Source: Candidula unifasciata (taxonomy: Eukaryota > Mollusca > Gastropoda > Stylommatophora > Geomitridae). From it: DNA of 64,000 nt. Position 1 is the first letter of the stretch; the number at the start of each line of letters is the position of its first letter. A program made the translations under genes and the position numbers. Where the stretch lies: positions 416,669-480,668 of the forward strand of contig CAJHNH020008544.1 of NCBI GenBank assembly GCA_905116865.2, given 5' to 3'. Shown here piece after piece: positions 47,001 to 62,000 of this stretch. A model generated the notes under the pieces. The model was given only the letters and a program-made list of their open reading frames with translations, had not been told where the DNA came from and ran no database searches.

Positions 47001-50000
47001 ATTTGGAAACTGCAGAGATGTGGTTTTATAGACGAATGATGAGAAAAGCATTGACAGATAAAAAGAGTAATGAAGACATCTTGAAAGAACTGACTCACGA
47101 AGAGAACTGATTGCCCACATCAGAAAGAGACAATCTACATTCTTTGGTCATGTGAGGAGAAGGAGAAAACTGGAGTACGTCGTGATGGTAGGAAAGGTGA
47201 AGTGGTAAAGAGGCAGAGGGAGACCGAGAGAACAGATTCTGGACAGTTTGACATCATGGCATTGAAGATCATCTGTGTCAGAGTTGACTGAAAGTACATG
47301 AAAGAAGGTTGTGGATAGACTTGACTACCAATGCCACACAGCATGGACTTTATGAAGAAGTAATAGAAAGTGCAAGAACAGGAACTGAATATCAAGAAGA
47401 CAGAAAGAATGGTTATAACAAAGGAGAAACAAACACAAAAATATGTATTTACAATAGAAAGCAATATAAAGCAGTTCAACAAGTTCAAATATCTGGGGAC
47501 AATTATAAGGATATGTCAGGTGAAGGTGGCATTTCAAAAGGTGAAAAATATGTTTATGCAACAGGCCTAACTCATTACACATGAGAAAAGGGGTACTGAC
47601 ATATTACTGTGAAACCAGTACCAGTTTACAGCTTAACTGTGACATTTATGAATTTTGGCCAACATATCCAACATCTTTGGCCATTTGTTACTTGATTAGC
47701 CTTCCCGGTTAGTTCTGCAGGACATCGGGGTACATTTGTAGCCCCAAGTGTGTGGTAACTTTGTCATCTCCTAATCTGCAGGTGTTATCCCAAGAGAACA
47801 CATCCAGGGCAGCTACATGCAGATTGTTTGACCCCCAAGAGAATACAGAGGTATGAGCATAGCATTCCCCGCCATCCAATGAGGCTTTCATAAAAGCAGA
47901 GCTCTGGTGCTGGTACTGTACTCACCCAAGGAATCATCACATCCTGTCCATGACTGCTCAACCTCATATTCATATATTGAGTAAACAGCACGAACAATAA
48001 CCTTTAAATTGAACATAAGCTAGTACTGTAAATAATGCAAACAAAGGTGTCTTCACAAACAATAATCCACCACTTCCCCTTCCCAAACAAGTGCTCATAA
48101 TAACATATTCAGTTATGTCCCAACAAACACTAAGTGCTCAAATCCTTATTATTCCTCCCAAAACCTACACAAGATATTGTACTCAAAAAAGATTCAGTAA
48201 TGCCCCCAACAGTGACCACAAGATATAGTATTCACAATAGATTCAGTGATGATCCCGACACTGACCATAAGATACAGTACTTACAATATATTCAGTGATG
48301 CCCCCAACACTGACGACAAGATACAGTACTTATAATAGATTCAGTGATGCCCCCAACACTAACCACTAGATACAGTACTCACAATAGATTCAGTGATGCC
48401 CCCACCACTGATGACAAGATACAGTACTCACAATAGATTCAGTGATGCCCCCAACACTGTCAAGATACAGTACTTTCAATAGATTCACTAATGCCCCTCA
48501 CACTGACCACAAGATACAGTACTCACAATAGATTCAGTGATGCCCCCAACACTGACCACAAGATACAGTACTCACAATAGATTCAGTGATGCCCCCAACA
48601 CTGACCACAAGATACAGTACTCACAATAGATTCAGTGATGCCTCCCACACTGACCACAAGACCAAGAAGGACACTGTAAGCATACTCAGGCAGTGCTAGC
48701 AGTTTGGAGAACAATGGATATGTGTCTGACTCAGCAGAGAAGTTTGTGCCAAATACTGCTGATCTGAAAATGCAAACATTATGGAGTACAATTATTTTGA
48801 GTGTCAACTGCTTTCTGTTTTAACTTTCTCTAAAAGTTCTTCTTCTTTCCTCTTCTTATTTATACATATGGTTCTAATGGATGTTTCCTTTTATTATTTT
48901 TGGACAGGGAATTGACTTCATCTTAACTCTCTGAGTCCCAAGGAACGCGTCATAGGTTCATAAATTCCTACCTAGAAGCCCAATGAACGCAAGATGCGCC
49001 GATTTTATGTCTTTCTTGACTACCCCTTAGGCCTGTAATGCTAAACACTCTGGGACTCAAAGAGTTAAAAGCCATTTATTATTTGAATTATTTCCCTATG
49101 TGGGTTCCTGGACCCCGTTTTGGGGCAAACGAACAACCCCCCCCCCCCCCCCCCCCCCCCCCCCAACAATTTTTGTAAAAGTAGAATAATCAGGAGTGTT
49201 TCCTTCGAAGTCAGAGGGCATATGCCTGAGAGGTGAGGGACCAGCTATCTACATACAAATGCCAGACCTGAAAAATGCACATAAAACTCCTCTGGAACCA
49301 GAGCAAAGTCCAGAAGTGGACAAACAACCAGAACTTTCTGCTGGAGTTCACAGTAGGCTTTCTAGTCAAAATGCACATTTTGTGTTTCACAGGGAAGCTG
49401 ACCAGTTTTACTTTTTGTCTGGGTCGCCATTTCGAAAAAATACTATTGCACAAATAAATTGGTCTTTGCATTCCGGTACCCATTTTGGACAACACTCTTT
49501 CCCTGCTTGACTTCTGTCTAAAAATCAGGTCAGGTATTTAGTGAAATTTGCTATGAAGCTAAAATACTGCAGGGCTATCACTTACATGTATTTCATAAAA
49601 AATTACAGTCGTCCTCTTGTAGGATGCAATTTTTTGTTATTTGAAGCCCCACCCGGGCTTTTGCCTGGTTCCCTGAATATAGCTAGGCCACAATTGTGGC
49701 CATAGTGGCTGAAAGGGGTTTTGGGGGACCTCTCCAATTGTGATCCTCATCTGCATGGTGGCACTTTGTGTCACCGGGTGCTTATCGCTTGTGTGATGTC
49801 CAGGTGGGGTTCAACAAGCAAGCAAGCACTTACATGTCTGCGGTCTGGGGGTAATAAAAACAATTTCATAATTTCAACATACCCAGTTCAATTTCAGCTG
49901 CAGGTTATGTGGCAGCACACCGTTTTGTGATGACTTAAATAATGGTATGAGCACAGAACTTTCAGAAAGTAATGATAAACTACTAAAAACAAAACTGCAT

Positions 50001-53000
50001 CATAAAACAAATAAACAGCCTAGAATTGGTCTGTGATGTCCTGTAGAGGATACACAACTAACTTTTCTCACACACAAAACAAAACAACAACAAAAGCCAT
50101 GAAGACATACTCACTCTGGCAATATGGCTTTAACTTCTTGCTCATGAGGGATGTATGGCAAAGGTGGTCTGTGGACACACAACCAAAATAACTATAAATA
50201 CTCACATGTAAGCAGAGTTTGCATAAGTGGCCTAGGCTCCCAAGTCTAGCTAGACTATATCGGCACCAAGAAATTACATAGGAAGTAAAGGTGGCCAGTA
50301 TAATGTTAATCACATCCCCAATTGAATGCTAACCGACCATACAAAAAAAAAAAAACAACAACAAAAAAAACCCAGACAAACCTGTACAAACACAGACACT
50401 TTTTAGATGACATTCGCCCGGCTCTCTAGCTTAGTTGGTTAAAGCCCTCTGTCAGTGACCGGGTGATGAACTCCTTGTGGTCCGGGTTCATGCCCGGGAG
50501 TAGGCAAAAAAGCCACATTTCTCCCAGATTGATGGTATCTATCATGGAATCAAGGCCGAAGGGTTGCGATATGCATAGTATTTAGCCAAATGGTTAAGAA
50601 CTCATGGTTTCTGTAAACTTTAAAAACAACAAAAAACAAAAAGATGACATTCAATTAATGTTTAAAGTGTAAACAAGGACGAACATTAAATAGCTCAGGA
50701 TATATAAGACCCAACCAGCAGGAGACTATAACTGTAGGGTGCCCTCAAATAATTGTTTTATCCAGCTGAACAGGGTGTATGTGATTTGTTCCTGTTGAAT
50801 CCGCATCTGAAAAGAGGCTATTTGAGATACTCTTGTGCCATTTTTAACCTGCAATCTCTCCCCCCCCCCTTTCTCTCTCTGTGTATGTGAGTGTGTGTGA
50901 GAGAGTGTGTGTGTGTGGGTGGGTTAAAAACATCAGGGTACATAAAATGGAACCAAATAATTCCTTATGTCATATTTCAAAGCCTCAAGTAATAAAAGGC
51001 TGATGCCGGCGTTTGTGGCTTAAGCACTGCGAATGCCTTTTATTATTCTAAAGTGTACCTGGTTCAGCTGCAGGCAATTTGACAGCAGACCCCTTTTAAA
51101 TGATTTTGGTACAGAGTGTCAACCATTCAGAGGCAGTGGCAAACTAGTGAACATAAAATTGTCTAGAGAAACCACAAAACAGCTACAAAATGCTGGTGAC
51201 AGTTTTGCAACATACTGTAAAGGATACATAACTAACTTACCATAATACACAAATTCTGTTCATTATTTAGTTTCTTTAATTTAAAAAAAAAAATTATAAT
51301 GATATTCTGGCTGCCTGACACACAAAATGCTGCTCTACATACCTGTGATACAACAACTTGGTAAAGAGAATTCCTGCCAGACAACGAGTCCTATCAATTT
51401 TCTCTAGTGCTTGTTGGACTAAGGAACAAAACACTTGTTTGCAGCTGGAAAACAGGCACAACAATTTTTAAAAAAATTTATATTTTAAAAAACATACATA
51501 CCAAAAAACAGTTTTTCTGAGAAATTTGCACACTCATGCATAGGCATTAATTTTACTAAATATGTTAGCTGTAAAACAATCCTGAGAAAAACTATTATGG
51601 CAAAAGAAATATAGATGTATTCCTCTTTTTAGTTTTCACCAGCTGTAATCTCCGACAGAAAGTTCTGGCTGTTTGTTTACTTCTGAACTTTGATCTTGTT
51701 CCAGATACTGAGTTTTAATTGCATATCTGTTTTATAAAAGTAAAGTAAAGATCTTTTTTCACGCCTTTCGGCACATCGGGCATTTGGGCAGAGCGTCCCA
51801 TATTTTTACAGACCATCAGCACTCTGTGGGTAATGTGGTCAGCATTATGCCTGGTGTCTTTACTTTCCCAGGACAGCCCATCCTGGTACCCATTTTAGGC
51901 TGGGTCGACCTGCGAGATCTGGTTAAATTGTAAGCAGGCTGTTAGTTCCCTGCCTCTCAGACAGGTGCCCTGCCACTTCAAAAGAAAACCCCGCTAACTG
52001 GTTGCCTTTTACAGCATGATTGTTTAATAGAATGGCAGTGGGTCTATTCTTCTCTCCCTCCAACTGAGACCCCAAAAACCCACACAAGGAACAGTTTTTT
52101 TTAAAGCTTCACCGAAGAATCTTTTTCATTCTTTGCGTTCACCGACTGTGAATTCCGGCGGAAACTCATGGTTATTCATCCATTTGGACTTCGTCTTTGT
52201 GCCAGGACCTGAGTTTAACATGTACATCCATTTTACTGATCTGAAGAATGTTAAAAATATGAATGGTAATAAAGTGTGATGGGTACTTTCTTTAAAGAGA
52301 CCACTGGCATAACAGAAATTAGGCTAACCAGTACACAAATAGTACACAGAAACAGTCAACAATGTTGACTACTGTTGCCATCCCTTGAGAAGAAAACGCT
52401 AGAACGCAATGTCAGAAAAAAACCAAATATTGATGGATTACAAGAAATATACAACAGCAGAGAAAAAGTTTGCCTTTGCCATGATTATATTTTTGCAAGA
52501 AAACAGATCAAAATGTAAAATTCAGAGTTAGTACTGGAAACTGAGTTTTGTAAACAAGCATGACCACATGTCCATGATGTCAGGAAGGCACTTAAAAAGG
52601 AATAAAATGGAAAGAAAAAAAAAAGAAAGTGAATCATGTTTTCTAAATAACAAATTAACAGTTTCCTAAATTATATTTAAATGTGGCATACAATTATTTA
52701 TGCAACCTCATTCAAACATTTTAACTCAATAATAATACGCACTAAGACTATTAAGTGAATACAAAACAGATAGGGCAAATGTGCAAGCTAGCGTCCTTTG
52801 GAACTATGATGTGCAATATTAGATGACATTTTCATGATAAAAGCAAAATAGCTATGGACATTTTTTTTTAAAACCAATTATATTTTGCTGCTCTTATAAT
52901 TTTGCTGCTCTTATAATTTTGCCACCCTAACAGCTGCCCATGGCATACTTAGTCTTCAAAAAGCCTTGGTTACTAACAAACAGACAATATGCTGACATAC

Positions 53001-56000
53001 AATATTGATACTTACATGTTTGGTGGCAAAAGAGAGCTATCAACCTTGACAATAAGACTAGAAATGTCATGCAAAGCTTGCATGGATGCCTCCCTAGTCC
53101 TGCAAATAGAGGGAAAATAAATATTATCCAAACACATTCAATAGCATCTCAAACTAAAACAGTTTTTTTCTAATAAAAGTCAAAGACATACATTTTTAAG
53201 CATCACTGCATATGATGAAGATATTCTGAGAAATAAAGGCAAGTGATGTTATAACATCTCACAGATATTATCAATAGTGCATGCAGATCCAGCCAATCTG
53301 TCTGCCTGTTCATTACCCACTAGGCATAGCCTGGAAAAAAAAGTGACATTAGGTGGTGAATTGATACATGACAAGGCAGATGTGGTCAAGGCCCTTTGGG
53401 AACAAGCAACGGAATCAGCAGAGAAAGAAGATTATTATGGCCTGGAGAAAATGAGGCACCTGGGTGAAACCAGAGGGTCTGGTCGGCTCACTACACTCAG
53501 AGGAAAGGCAAGACGGTTATGAAACCAGATTGTGACCGATACCATCAGTACTGGAACTATGTGCTGGCTGCTGAAGATGGGAATACACATATGGGAATGC
53601 CCGAGTGCTGTGATGTCAATTCTTGACTTAACTCAACTCAACTCAACATAGAAATCATCAAACAACAGGTCCCGTACAGAAGTCATTCTCATCATTGCGT
53701 GCCTGAAAATGTCTTTTTCTCTAGCCAATTCTCCAGCCTTATGTGCTTTCACAGCCAATGCATCTTCAATGTCTTGTATGTATCTTCACAGAGGTCAGCC
53801 TCTGCCTCATTTCCCAGACACTGTATAACTCCATTACTGTTCTCTCCAGGCCACCATGATATTTAACATGGTTAAAATACTTTATCTTTTGGGACAGGAT
53901 TATGTTTATGAGCTAATTCTTCTTGATGCTCACATCATGTAGGATGTTAGTGTTTTCTTCTTCCTGGTCAATATTATTTTAAGAAATTTTTTCACAGATT
54001 TTATTACTGGAAATTTTCTTATATCCATTTTAGACTGGGTCGGCATGGCAGCCTTAAATATCTTCCTCGATTGGGTTTTGAACTCACAACAACCAGGCTG
54101 ACAGGCAAGCACTACCACTGCTCCCATATCAACAGGTGAGAAAAAATACAGTCCGTGACTCATGTTCAGGCACTCAATTTGCTATCTATGCTAAAGTGTG
54201 ATGGAAGTCAATAAGTAAGTCATAAATGGTTGTGGAATGGCAGGAGTGTAGTTGGTGGTTTCTAAAGGTGTCATTAGGTGACAGCAACATCAAACTGTTT
54301 GTTAGGTGATGCTAGGTGTTGCATACGCATTTGCTACACAGAAACATAATGAAGACTGTACTTTCAGAGTGTACCCTTAAAGAACAACATGCTGTTGTGT
54401 GTTTCTTCTTTGGGGGGGGGGGGGGGGGGCGGGAAACAAAAGGACTGCCTACAGAAGACATTTATAAGAAATGTTTCTTGTTTATTTGACAAATATTTAT
54501 CCTGTAAAGCGGTGCACAGCCGGATAAAAAAAAGAAAATAATTGTTTGGGAGTCGTCACAACATAAGGAAACTGTCTTAAAGGGTCATAGCATTAGAAGG
54601 GTACCACCGTGTCCCATCTGTTGTCTACTCTATAATCCTTCATGGACTAAATCAGCTTGCACTCTATGTTAAAAAACAAGATCTACTAACCAGGCGCCGA
54701 TGTCTCCTCTGCTCTCTAGTCCTTCATGGACTAAATCAGCTTGCACTCTATGTTAAAAAACAAGATCTACTAACCAGGCGCCGATGTCTCCTCTGCTGTC
54801 TAGTGTGTAGTCCTTCATGGCTTGCAGGAGAGCTTCATAAATGACCTTGACATTGTCCTTGCAGACGACACGATCAGGATCACCATTGGTTTCCACACTG
54901 ACTGTCATACACACGCTGAAATAAAGATGAAGAAACACATATACTTGGTAACCTCTGAGGATCTGACTGTCATAAACTTCTGGCGACTGGACAAACAAGG
55001 TATTGAGAGAGACCATACAATGTGTAGTTCAATGAAAATAATTCAGTTTTTGTATGTGCTTCATTATATGTTGATTCTGTAGTAATGCAGAGATACAGTG
55101 AAATATGGCAGGCAACAAACTGTGCAATATTTTGTTTGTGTCCGCATTATTTATATTCACTATGGGCAACAACAAAAAACTGTTTTGAAATCCTCTGATT
55201 TAGTAAGTCAAGCAAGTACAAGATTCTGTTTCATGCCATGAGGCATACTGGTTGTTTGTTACTGGCTACACATTTGAACACTTTCACCCTGTGAATGCTA
55301 AAAAAAAAAAGGTGTGGGAGAGGGCGGTATGAACAGACCCTCTGTAGAATATCAAAGGGTGGCGGGAAGGCGTGGGGGGAGGTGGAGGGGGGGGGGGGGG
55401 GAGGGGGGGGGGGGGGGGGGGGGGGGGGGATGTTGGGAAGGGGGGACTGTTATTTCTGGAAAGAAAATCCTTAAAAAAACACACACATTATACAGGTCCC
55501 TAACAAATTGTAACAAATTTGCAATAGATATATATAGGGGTAATCAATAAAAAGGTTCGCCCAGATATCCAGCCTTTAGAAATGGAACTGGATATCAACT
55601 GTGAGATACCATCCAAAGAGGAAATTAGAAAAGCTATAAATCTTCTCAAGGAAGGAAAGGCGACAGGCCCAGATGGTATCCCAGCTGAAGCCATCAGGAC
55701 CAACATAAACACATCAACAGAATTGTTACATAGATTATTCAGTAAAGTCTGGGAGACCGAAAGAAATACCAGCAGACTGGAGAGAAGGATATCTTGTGAA
55801 ACTGCCCAAAAAGGTGATCTACAGGAGTGTGAAAACTATATAGGAATTATGTTGCTGTCAGTTCCTGGAAAAATATTAAGTAGAATTATTTTGGAAAGAT
55901 TAAAAGATGCTATTGATAAAATGCTAAGAGATGAGCAGGCAGGTTTTCGGTCAAACAGATCCTGTACTGATCAGATAGCCACATTACGTATTATAATAGA

Positions 56001-59000
56001 GCAAAGCATTGAACTGAACTCACCACTTTACATTGGATTTATAGACTATGAAAAAGCATTTGACAGCATTGATAGGGAATCTCTCTGGAAATTGATGGGG
56101 CACTATAGAATCCCACAGAAAATTATCAACTTAGTAAAGGCAACATATAAAGACATGAAATGTCGAGTTCTTCATGAGGGAAAGCTAACAGATGCATTTG
56201 AAATAAAAACAGGTGTGCGACAGGGATGTCTTTTGTCGCCTCTCTTATTTTTACTAATTATAGACTGGACTATGAAAACAGTAACTGCTAACACCAAGAA
56301 TGGAATTCAGTGGACCCCTACAAAATAGCTTGATGATCTGGACTTCGCTGATGATATTGCTCTTCTGTCCCATTCACGGAATCAGATGCAAGATAAATTA
56401 AATATACTTAATGCGAGTTCACAGCAGCTTGGTCTGAAAATCCATAAAATAAAGGAAAGACAAAGATAATGAGAATAAATCAGGCAAATAGTAATGTGGT
56501 TTCTCTTAATGGCACCCCACTCCAAGACGTGGAGTCGTACACCTATTTAGGCAGTAATGTAGATAAAGATGGAGGAACTGATAGAGATATTAAAATAAGA
56601 ATACAAAAGGCAAGAGGGGCTTTCATAGCACTAGGGAATTTGTGGAGGTCAAAAGAAATTAAAAGAAATACTAAACTAAAATTTTTTAATTCTAATGTCA
56701 AATCAGTACTATTGTATGGGGCGGAAACATGGAGAACAACCAAGGCAATTACTAATAAATTACAGACATTCATTAACTGGTGCCTGCGCAGAATAGAGGG
56801 AATAAAATGGTATGATAGAATAACTAATGTAGAACTTTGGGAGAGAACTAAACAGGCTCCAGTGGATCAGGAGGCGAGAAAAAGATGCTGGCGTTGGATA
56901 GGGCACACACTGAGAAAACAGGAGAACAGCATAACTAGAATGTCTTTGCATTGGAACCCACAGGGGCATAGGAATAAAGGAAGGCCAAAAAACACATGGA
57001 GAATGAGGTTAGAAAGATTGGGAGGACATGGGGAGAGCTCCATGCAATGGCGAAGGATAGAGCAATTTGGCGTGAGTTGGTTGAGGGCCTATGCTCCATT
57101 GGGGGATAGAAAGGCAGAAGAAGAAGAAGAATCAATAAAAACAAAGAGAGTGAAGCAGTTTAAGGAATACCTTCCTTGGGCGTACAAAAACAAAATGTAT
57201 TGGGTGACTCATGGGATGACCTTTGTAATGACTGCCCTTTTGTGTCTCCTCCACACTGGTTATCTGTGGTGCAGAGTTAACACTGGCTCTGATGTCTAGA
57301 GGTTCACAACTCAATCAAAGCAGACAAGATCCTCTTCACGGTCACACAACGTCTAACAACGGTTAACACCAGCGGCACATTTCACGAGTTTATTTACACG
57401 TTAGCTTAATACACAAATCACAGGTGAATCCACTTACAGCATTCGGACAATAGACGTTGACATATTCACAGTTGGCTTTGACAATCAAACAGGGTACCAT
57501 CACAGCTGGCCTTCTCGATCATTCATTCCTCGCCGATTCAGATCCACATGCTCTAGTCATTCTCCATTCATCTTCACAGCTTCATTTCAAATCCTTTCTC
57601 TCTGGGGCCCAGTCACCGAATCCCCGCCTGATTCTCAATCCCCAGATCTCCTCATTCACACGTGACTCACTCTTTCCTGTCGTTTCACCATATCTCCGTG
57701 AAACCCATGCTCTCAGGGACTTCCCCAGTTATGCCAATCATCCCCTGACATTATCCCTATTTATAACATCATTACATCTCTCCTCCCCTTAAACAAAAAA
57801 AATATGCAATATTTTTTTTCCATAAACCTATATAAATTTCCATATAAGAATATATATGCCTTATTTTACTAATATTTTTTTTTTAACTGTTGGTTGGAAT
57901 TCTACCATCGGTTCTCTGACTTGTACAACATATGCAGCATCTCTTGTCACTCCCCTTGACAGTTCTTGGCAATATGCTAACAGAATCACCTCCCCAAAGC
58001 GTTCCTCAAACAACGCGGATGACCTTATAGGCTCTGTGACGTACTTATCAAGTCCTGAAGTCAGTCTACCTAAAGAAGACTGAACAACACCCCAAAGCGT
58101 TCCTCAACAACGCGGAAGTCCAAAAATGGCTCCAAAACTAGACTTATAAATCACACAGTTCTGTATGTCCCCCATAGAAACAAGTTCCTGTTGACAGTTC
58201 ATTCAAAGTGATTGCTACTCCTTGTTGGTCTTCGTCATTCACCATGGTTTATACCAAAGCTTTGCCAGAATTTTCTCATTTTAGCATTGTGGCAATTTCA
58301 TTTTCTGTTTGTACAGTATATCATAGATATTTCCAAATTTCTATATTTTAATACATCTGTAATTTCCTGTTAATAAAATTTCTTTTATAACCTAATGTGT
58401 CTGTTGGTTTTTTATAAACTCATACACCATCTTTCATTTTTATTTTTAAATTCATACGCCATTCCTCATTATCACTTTCACATCATAACTTTCATATCAT
58501 CACATCATACAACATTTATTTTATTTGAATATTAATTGTTAGTAACAACACGTTTATTAAACATTCGTTAGTAATGTTAGACTGTTACCTATAATTATCT
58601 CCCTTTTCTATTTAACTCCCCTTGTGATAATTTCTGTTTACTTGTTATTTATAATTATCTCCCTTTTCCATTTAACTCCCCTTGTGATTATTTCTGTTTA
58701 CTATCTTTATAACCTAGACATAATATCTGGAATGTGGTTGTCAACCCCTTTTACATGCATAATGTCAAATTTAAACTGTTGCAGTAACAATGCCCAGCGG
58801 TAAACTCTAGCGTTTTTATTAGCATCTATGTTCTGCAGTTTTACCAATGCAAGATTATCTGTGATGATTGTAAATTCTTTGCTGATTAGGAATTTTTGAA
58901 ATTTTTTCAAACTGATCACTATAGCTAATGCCTCTCGCTCGAACGCACTATATTTCTGTTGCGCTTGGGTGAGTTTTTGTGACATATAATATACAGGTAA

Positions 59001-62000
59001 TAAAACATTAGAATGTAACTGAGCTAGCATTGAACTTATGGTATGCAAACTCGCATCAGACTGTAGATAAAATCTTTTTGATATGTCTGGCTGTCTGAGA
59101 ATTGGAAATATGGAAAAAGTTTCTTTAATTTTTTGTAACAATTCGTCATGTTGTTGCTCCCATTTTAGTTTTGTTGGTTGTCCCTTTTTTAACAGTTCAA
59201 ATAACGGAAAGGTTAGGTCTGCGAGATTGGGGATAAACTTTCCATAATAATTATTAAGACCTAACAACGACTGTAGTTGTTTCCTATTTTTTGGTTTTTC
59301 AATTTTTAATATTTTTGATACTATTTTATCGTCTGTCTGTATTTAGTTATCATACACTTTATGTCCCAAAAATTCGATAGTTGTGAACGCAATTTCAGTT
59401 TTGGTTGGATTTACTGTAAGATTTGCTTCTTGAATTCTCTGAAATACTTTCTCTAACGTTTGGAGATGTTTTGGCATATTGTCAGTATGAATACAGATAT
59501 CATCCATGTATGCTACTACGTTTTCAACGTTGTTTAACAGTTTTCTTATCATTTTGGTGAAAATTTTTGGCGCATTTAAAATTCCAAAGGGAACTCGTAA
59601 CCATTCTTTTAAGCCTAATGGTGATTGAAAGCTGGTATATTGTATTGATGTCTCTGCCATTGGTATTTGCCAGTAACCTTTACATAAATCTAGTTTTGAA
59701 AAGATTTTGGATTTAGATAAACTCTGAAGAATATCTTCTGTGCTTGGAATTGGTTCTGAATCTAATTCTGTGATGCTATTGAGTTTCCTGTAATCTACAC
59801 ATAATCAAAGTGACTGATCTTTCTTTTTTACTATCACCAATGGTGAGCTATATGGAGAAGTTGAATCTCTAATTATTTTGTCTTTTTGGAGTTGTTTAAT
59901 TTCGTTTGTGACCTTGTCCAAATAATGCAGAGGTATCGTGTAATTCCGTGATCTAACTGGGATATCTGTCTTTAACTGAATTTCATACTCTATCAAATTT
60001 GTTCGTCCAGGTTTTGTAGTGAATATCTCTTTGAATTTTGAAATGATGTTTTGAACTGCATTTTTATCTTGTTCATTTAATTGTGAGTTTATTTTGATGT
60101 CTCTCCAATCTTTACTTTTCTCCAGTTCTAAAGTGGGAATTTCGTCCTCTACTGCATCTATCATTTCTTCGTCCACTACGTTGCATGCATTTGATACTTG
60201 TACCTCTTCTTTTTCGTCTATCACTGACCTTCGAATGTATTTCTTTAACATATTGAGATGAAAAATTTTCTTTTTGTTGTTCTTTAGGATTTCGTAATCC
60301 ACATCAGATATTTTTCTGGTCACCTTGTACGGACCTGACCATTCAACTAATAGTCTGTCTGACTTTGCTGGTAACAATACTAAGACTTCATCTCCTGGTG
60401 TTAATTTTACAAGTCGTGTTGATCTGTTTGCGTATCTTCTTTGCCAGATTCCTGAATTTTGTAGTGCCGCCTTTGCTTCCTCACATGATGTTATTATTTT
60501 ATTTCTTAGGGCAATTACAGCTTGGTAATCATTTCCGGTTGCACTGTTTTCTACTGTTCCTGTTATTAATTTCTTATACAAAGAAATTGGGCCTTTTGGA
60601 TTTGCCCCATAGACAATTTCGAAAGGTGACATTCCTGTACTTATATGTGGAACTTCTCTATATGCAAACAATATTGCGGGTAGCAAAATGTCCCATGTTG
60701 ACGGATGTTCATATGTTATGCGGCCTAGCATTTTCTTAATGCTTTTATTTAAATTTTCAACTAATCCGTTTGCCTGAGCATGATACGGTGTCGTGAATTG
60801 TTGTTTTATCCCTAACAAATCCATAATTGCTCTCGTTACCACTGATGTGAATTGCGTTCCCCTGTCCGATATTATCACTTCGGGAAATCCAATTCGTGAA
60901 AATATCTGTAGCAACACTTCTTGGATATCTTCAGCAGTAATTGTTCTTAGTGGCCAAGCCTCAGGCCATCGACTGGCAAGATCAATAAGCGTAAAGATAT
61001 ATCTGTTACCTTTAGCAGAAACTACTGATAATGGGCCTATTATATCTACTGCCACTTCCTGAAATGAGACAGTTAGCGCATATTAATTTCACTAATTGTC
61101 ACCACAAACTGTTGATAAATGTTAGATTCTCACTGAAATACTTTTCTTACAAAGAAAGTATGTAGTTCTACTCTACAACCTGAATAGTCATAGTCTATCA
61201 CATTAATCACTGTTTTTACTGTCTATCCATTATAAATTGTAAACCATTCGTGACGTAATTAATGTTAATAAACACCACTCCTTCCTTGCCTACACAATAC
61301 ACACTTGAACTCACCTATACGGACGTATTACAAACATTTAGTAGTAAAAGTACTACTTCTGGTGCTGACTGGACCCCGTTCTTTTTTATTGACAAGTATT
61401 CTTGACCTGAGGCATTCACTTGTGGACGGTGTGCTGTACGGTTGCCTCGAGTTAGCTGTCGCTGATGACGTTTTATCTGCTACTGTGTTGTACTTGACCG
61501 TTGTTGATGACCTTGCTCGCTGTAACTGAGTGCCGTCTCGGCCCCTGGCAATGCAGTGTTCTTGCGGTGAAATCTAGTCCGAAATTAGTATCTCTGGTTT
61601 ATGACCTCTTGTTTGACGAACAAAACCCACGTTAAACAACGATCACAGGGATACTGCTGCTGACACTTTTCCGTCGTGGATTACCCACCACAAGGGTCAA
61701 AAGTTCAGCTTACACAGTCTCTTCCAGCGACGAACAAGCGTTCCCACGTCGCGGGATGAAACTTGTGCAATTTTATCACACGTGAAGTGAATACATTACC
61801 CAGTATTGTTTCGCTGTGTTTCGCCGTGTTTCTGCCAATTTTTCTCAGGCTAGCTTGTTTGTTTCAGAATGACCAGAGTCTGGAATTCAGTTGTCCCGGT
61901 TTTACTTAATGACAGCATGTCCTGGTCTTACATAATACCCCGACATTTATTTAAACTCCATCTTCCAACACACATAGTCACTCAAAACTTACGGCTGCCG

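Noticed and set aside
49196..49510. 104-codon plus frame as an exon
   Set aside because: The first half is SINE family E, and the remainder has no similarity or splice support.
60325..60739. Plus-strand frames inside the LTR element
   Set aside because: They are antisense to the well-supported integrase coding sequence.
61059..61314. Genuine spliced intron giving a Gag-Pol fusion
   Set aside because: Splicing at these sites puts TAG directly before the integrase frame, and the upstream leader has no open frame to fuse.
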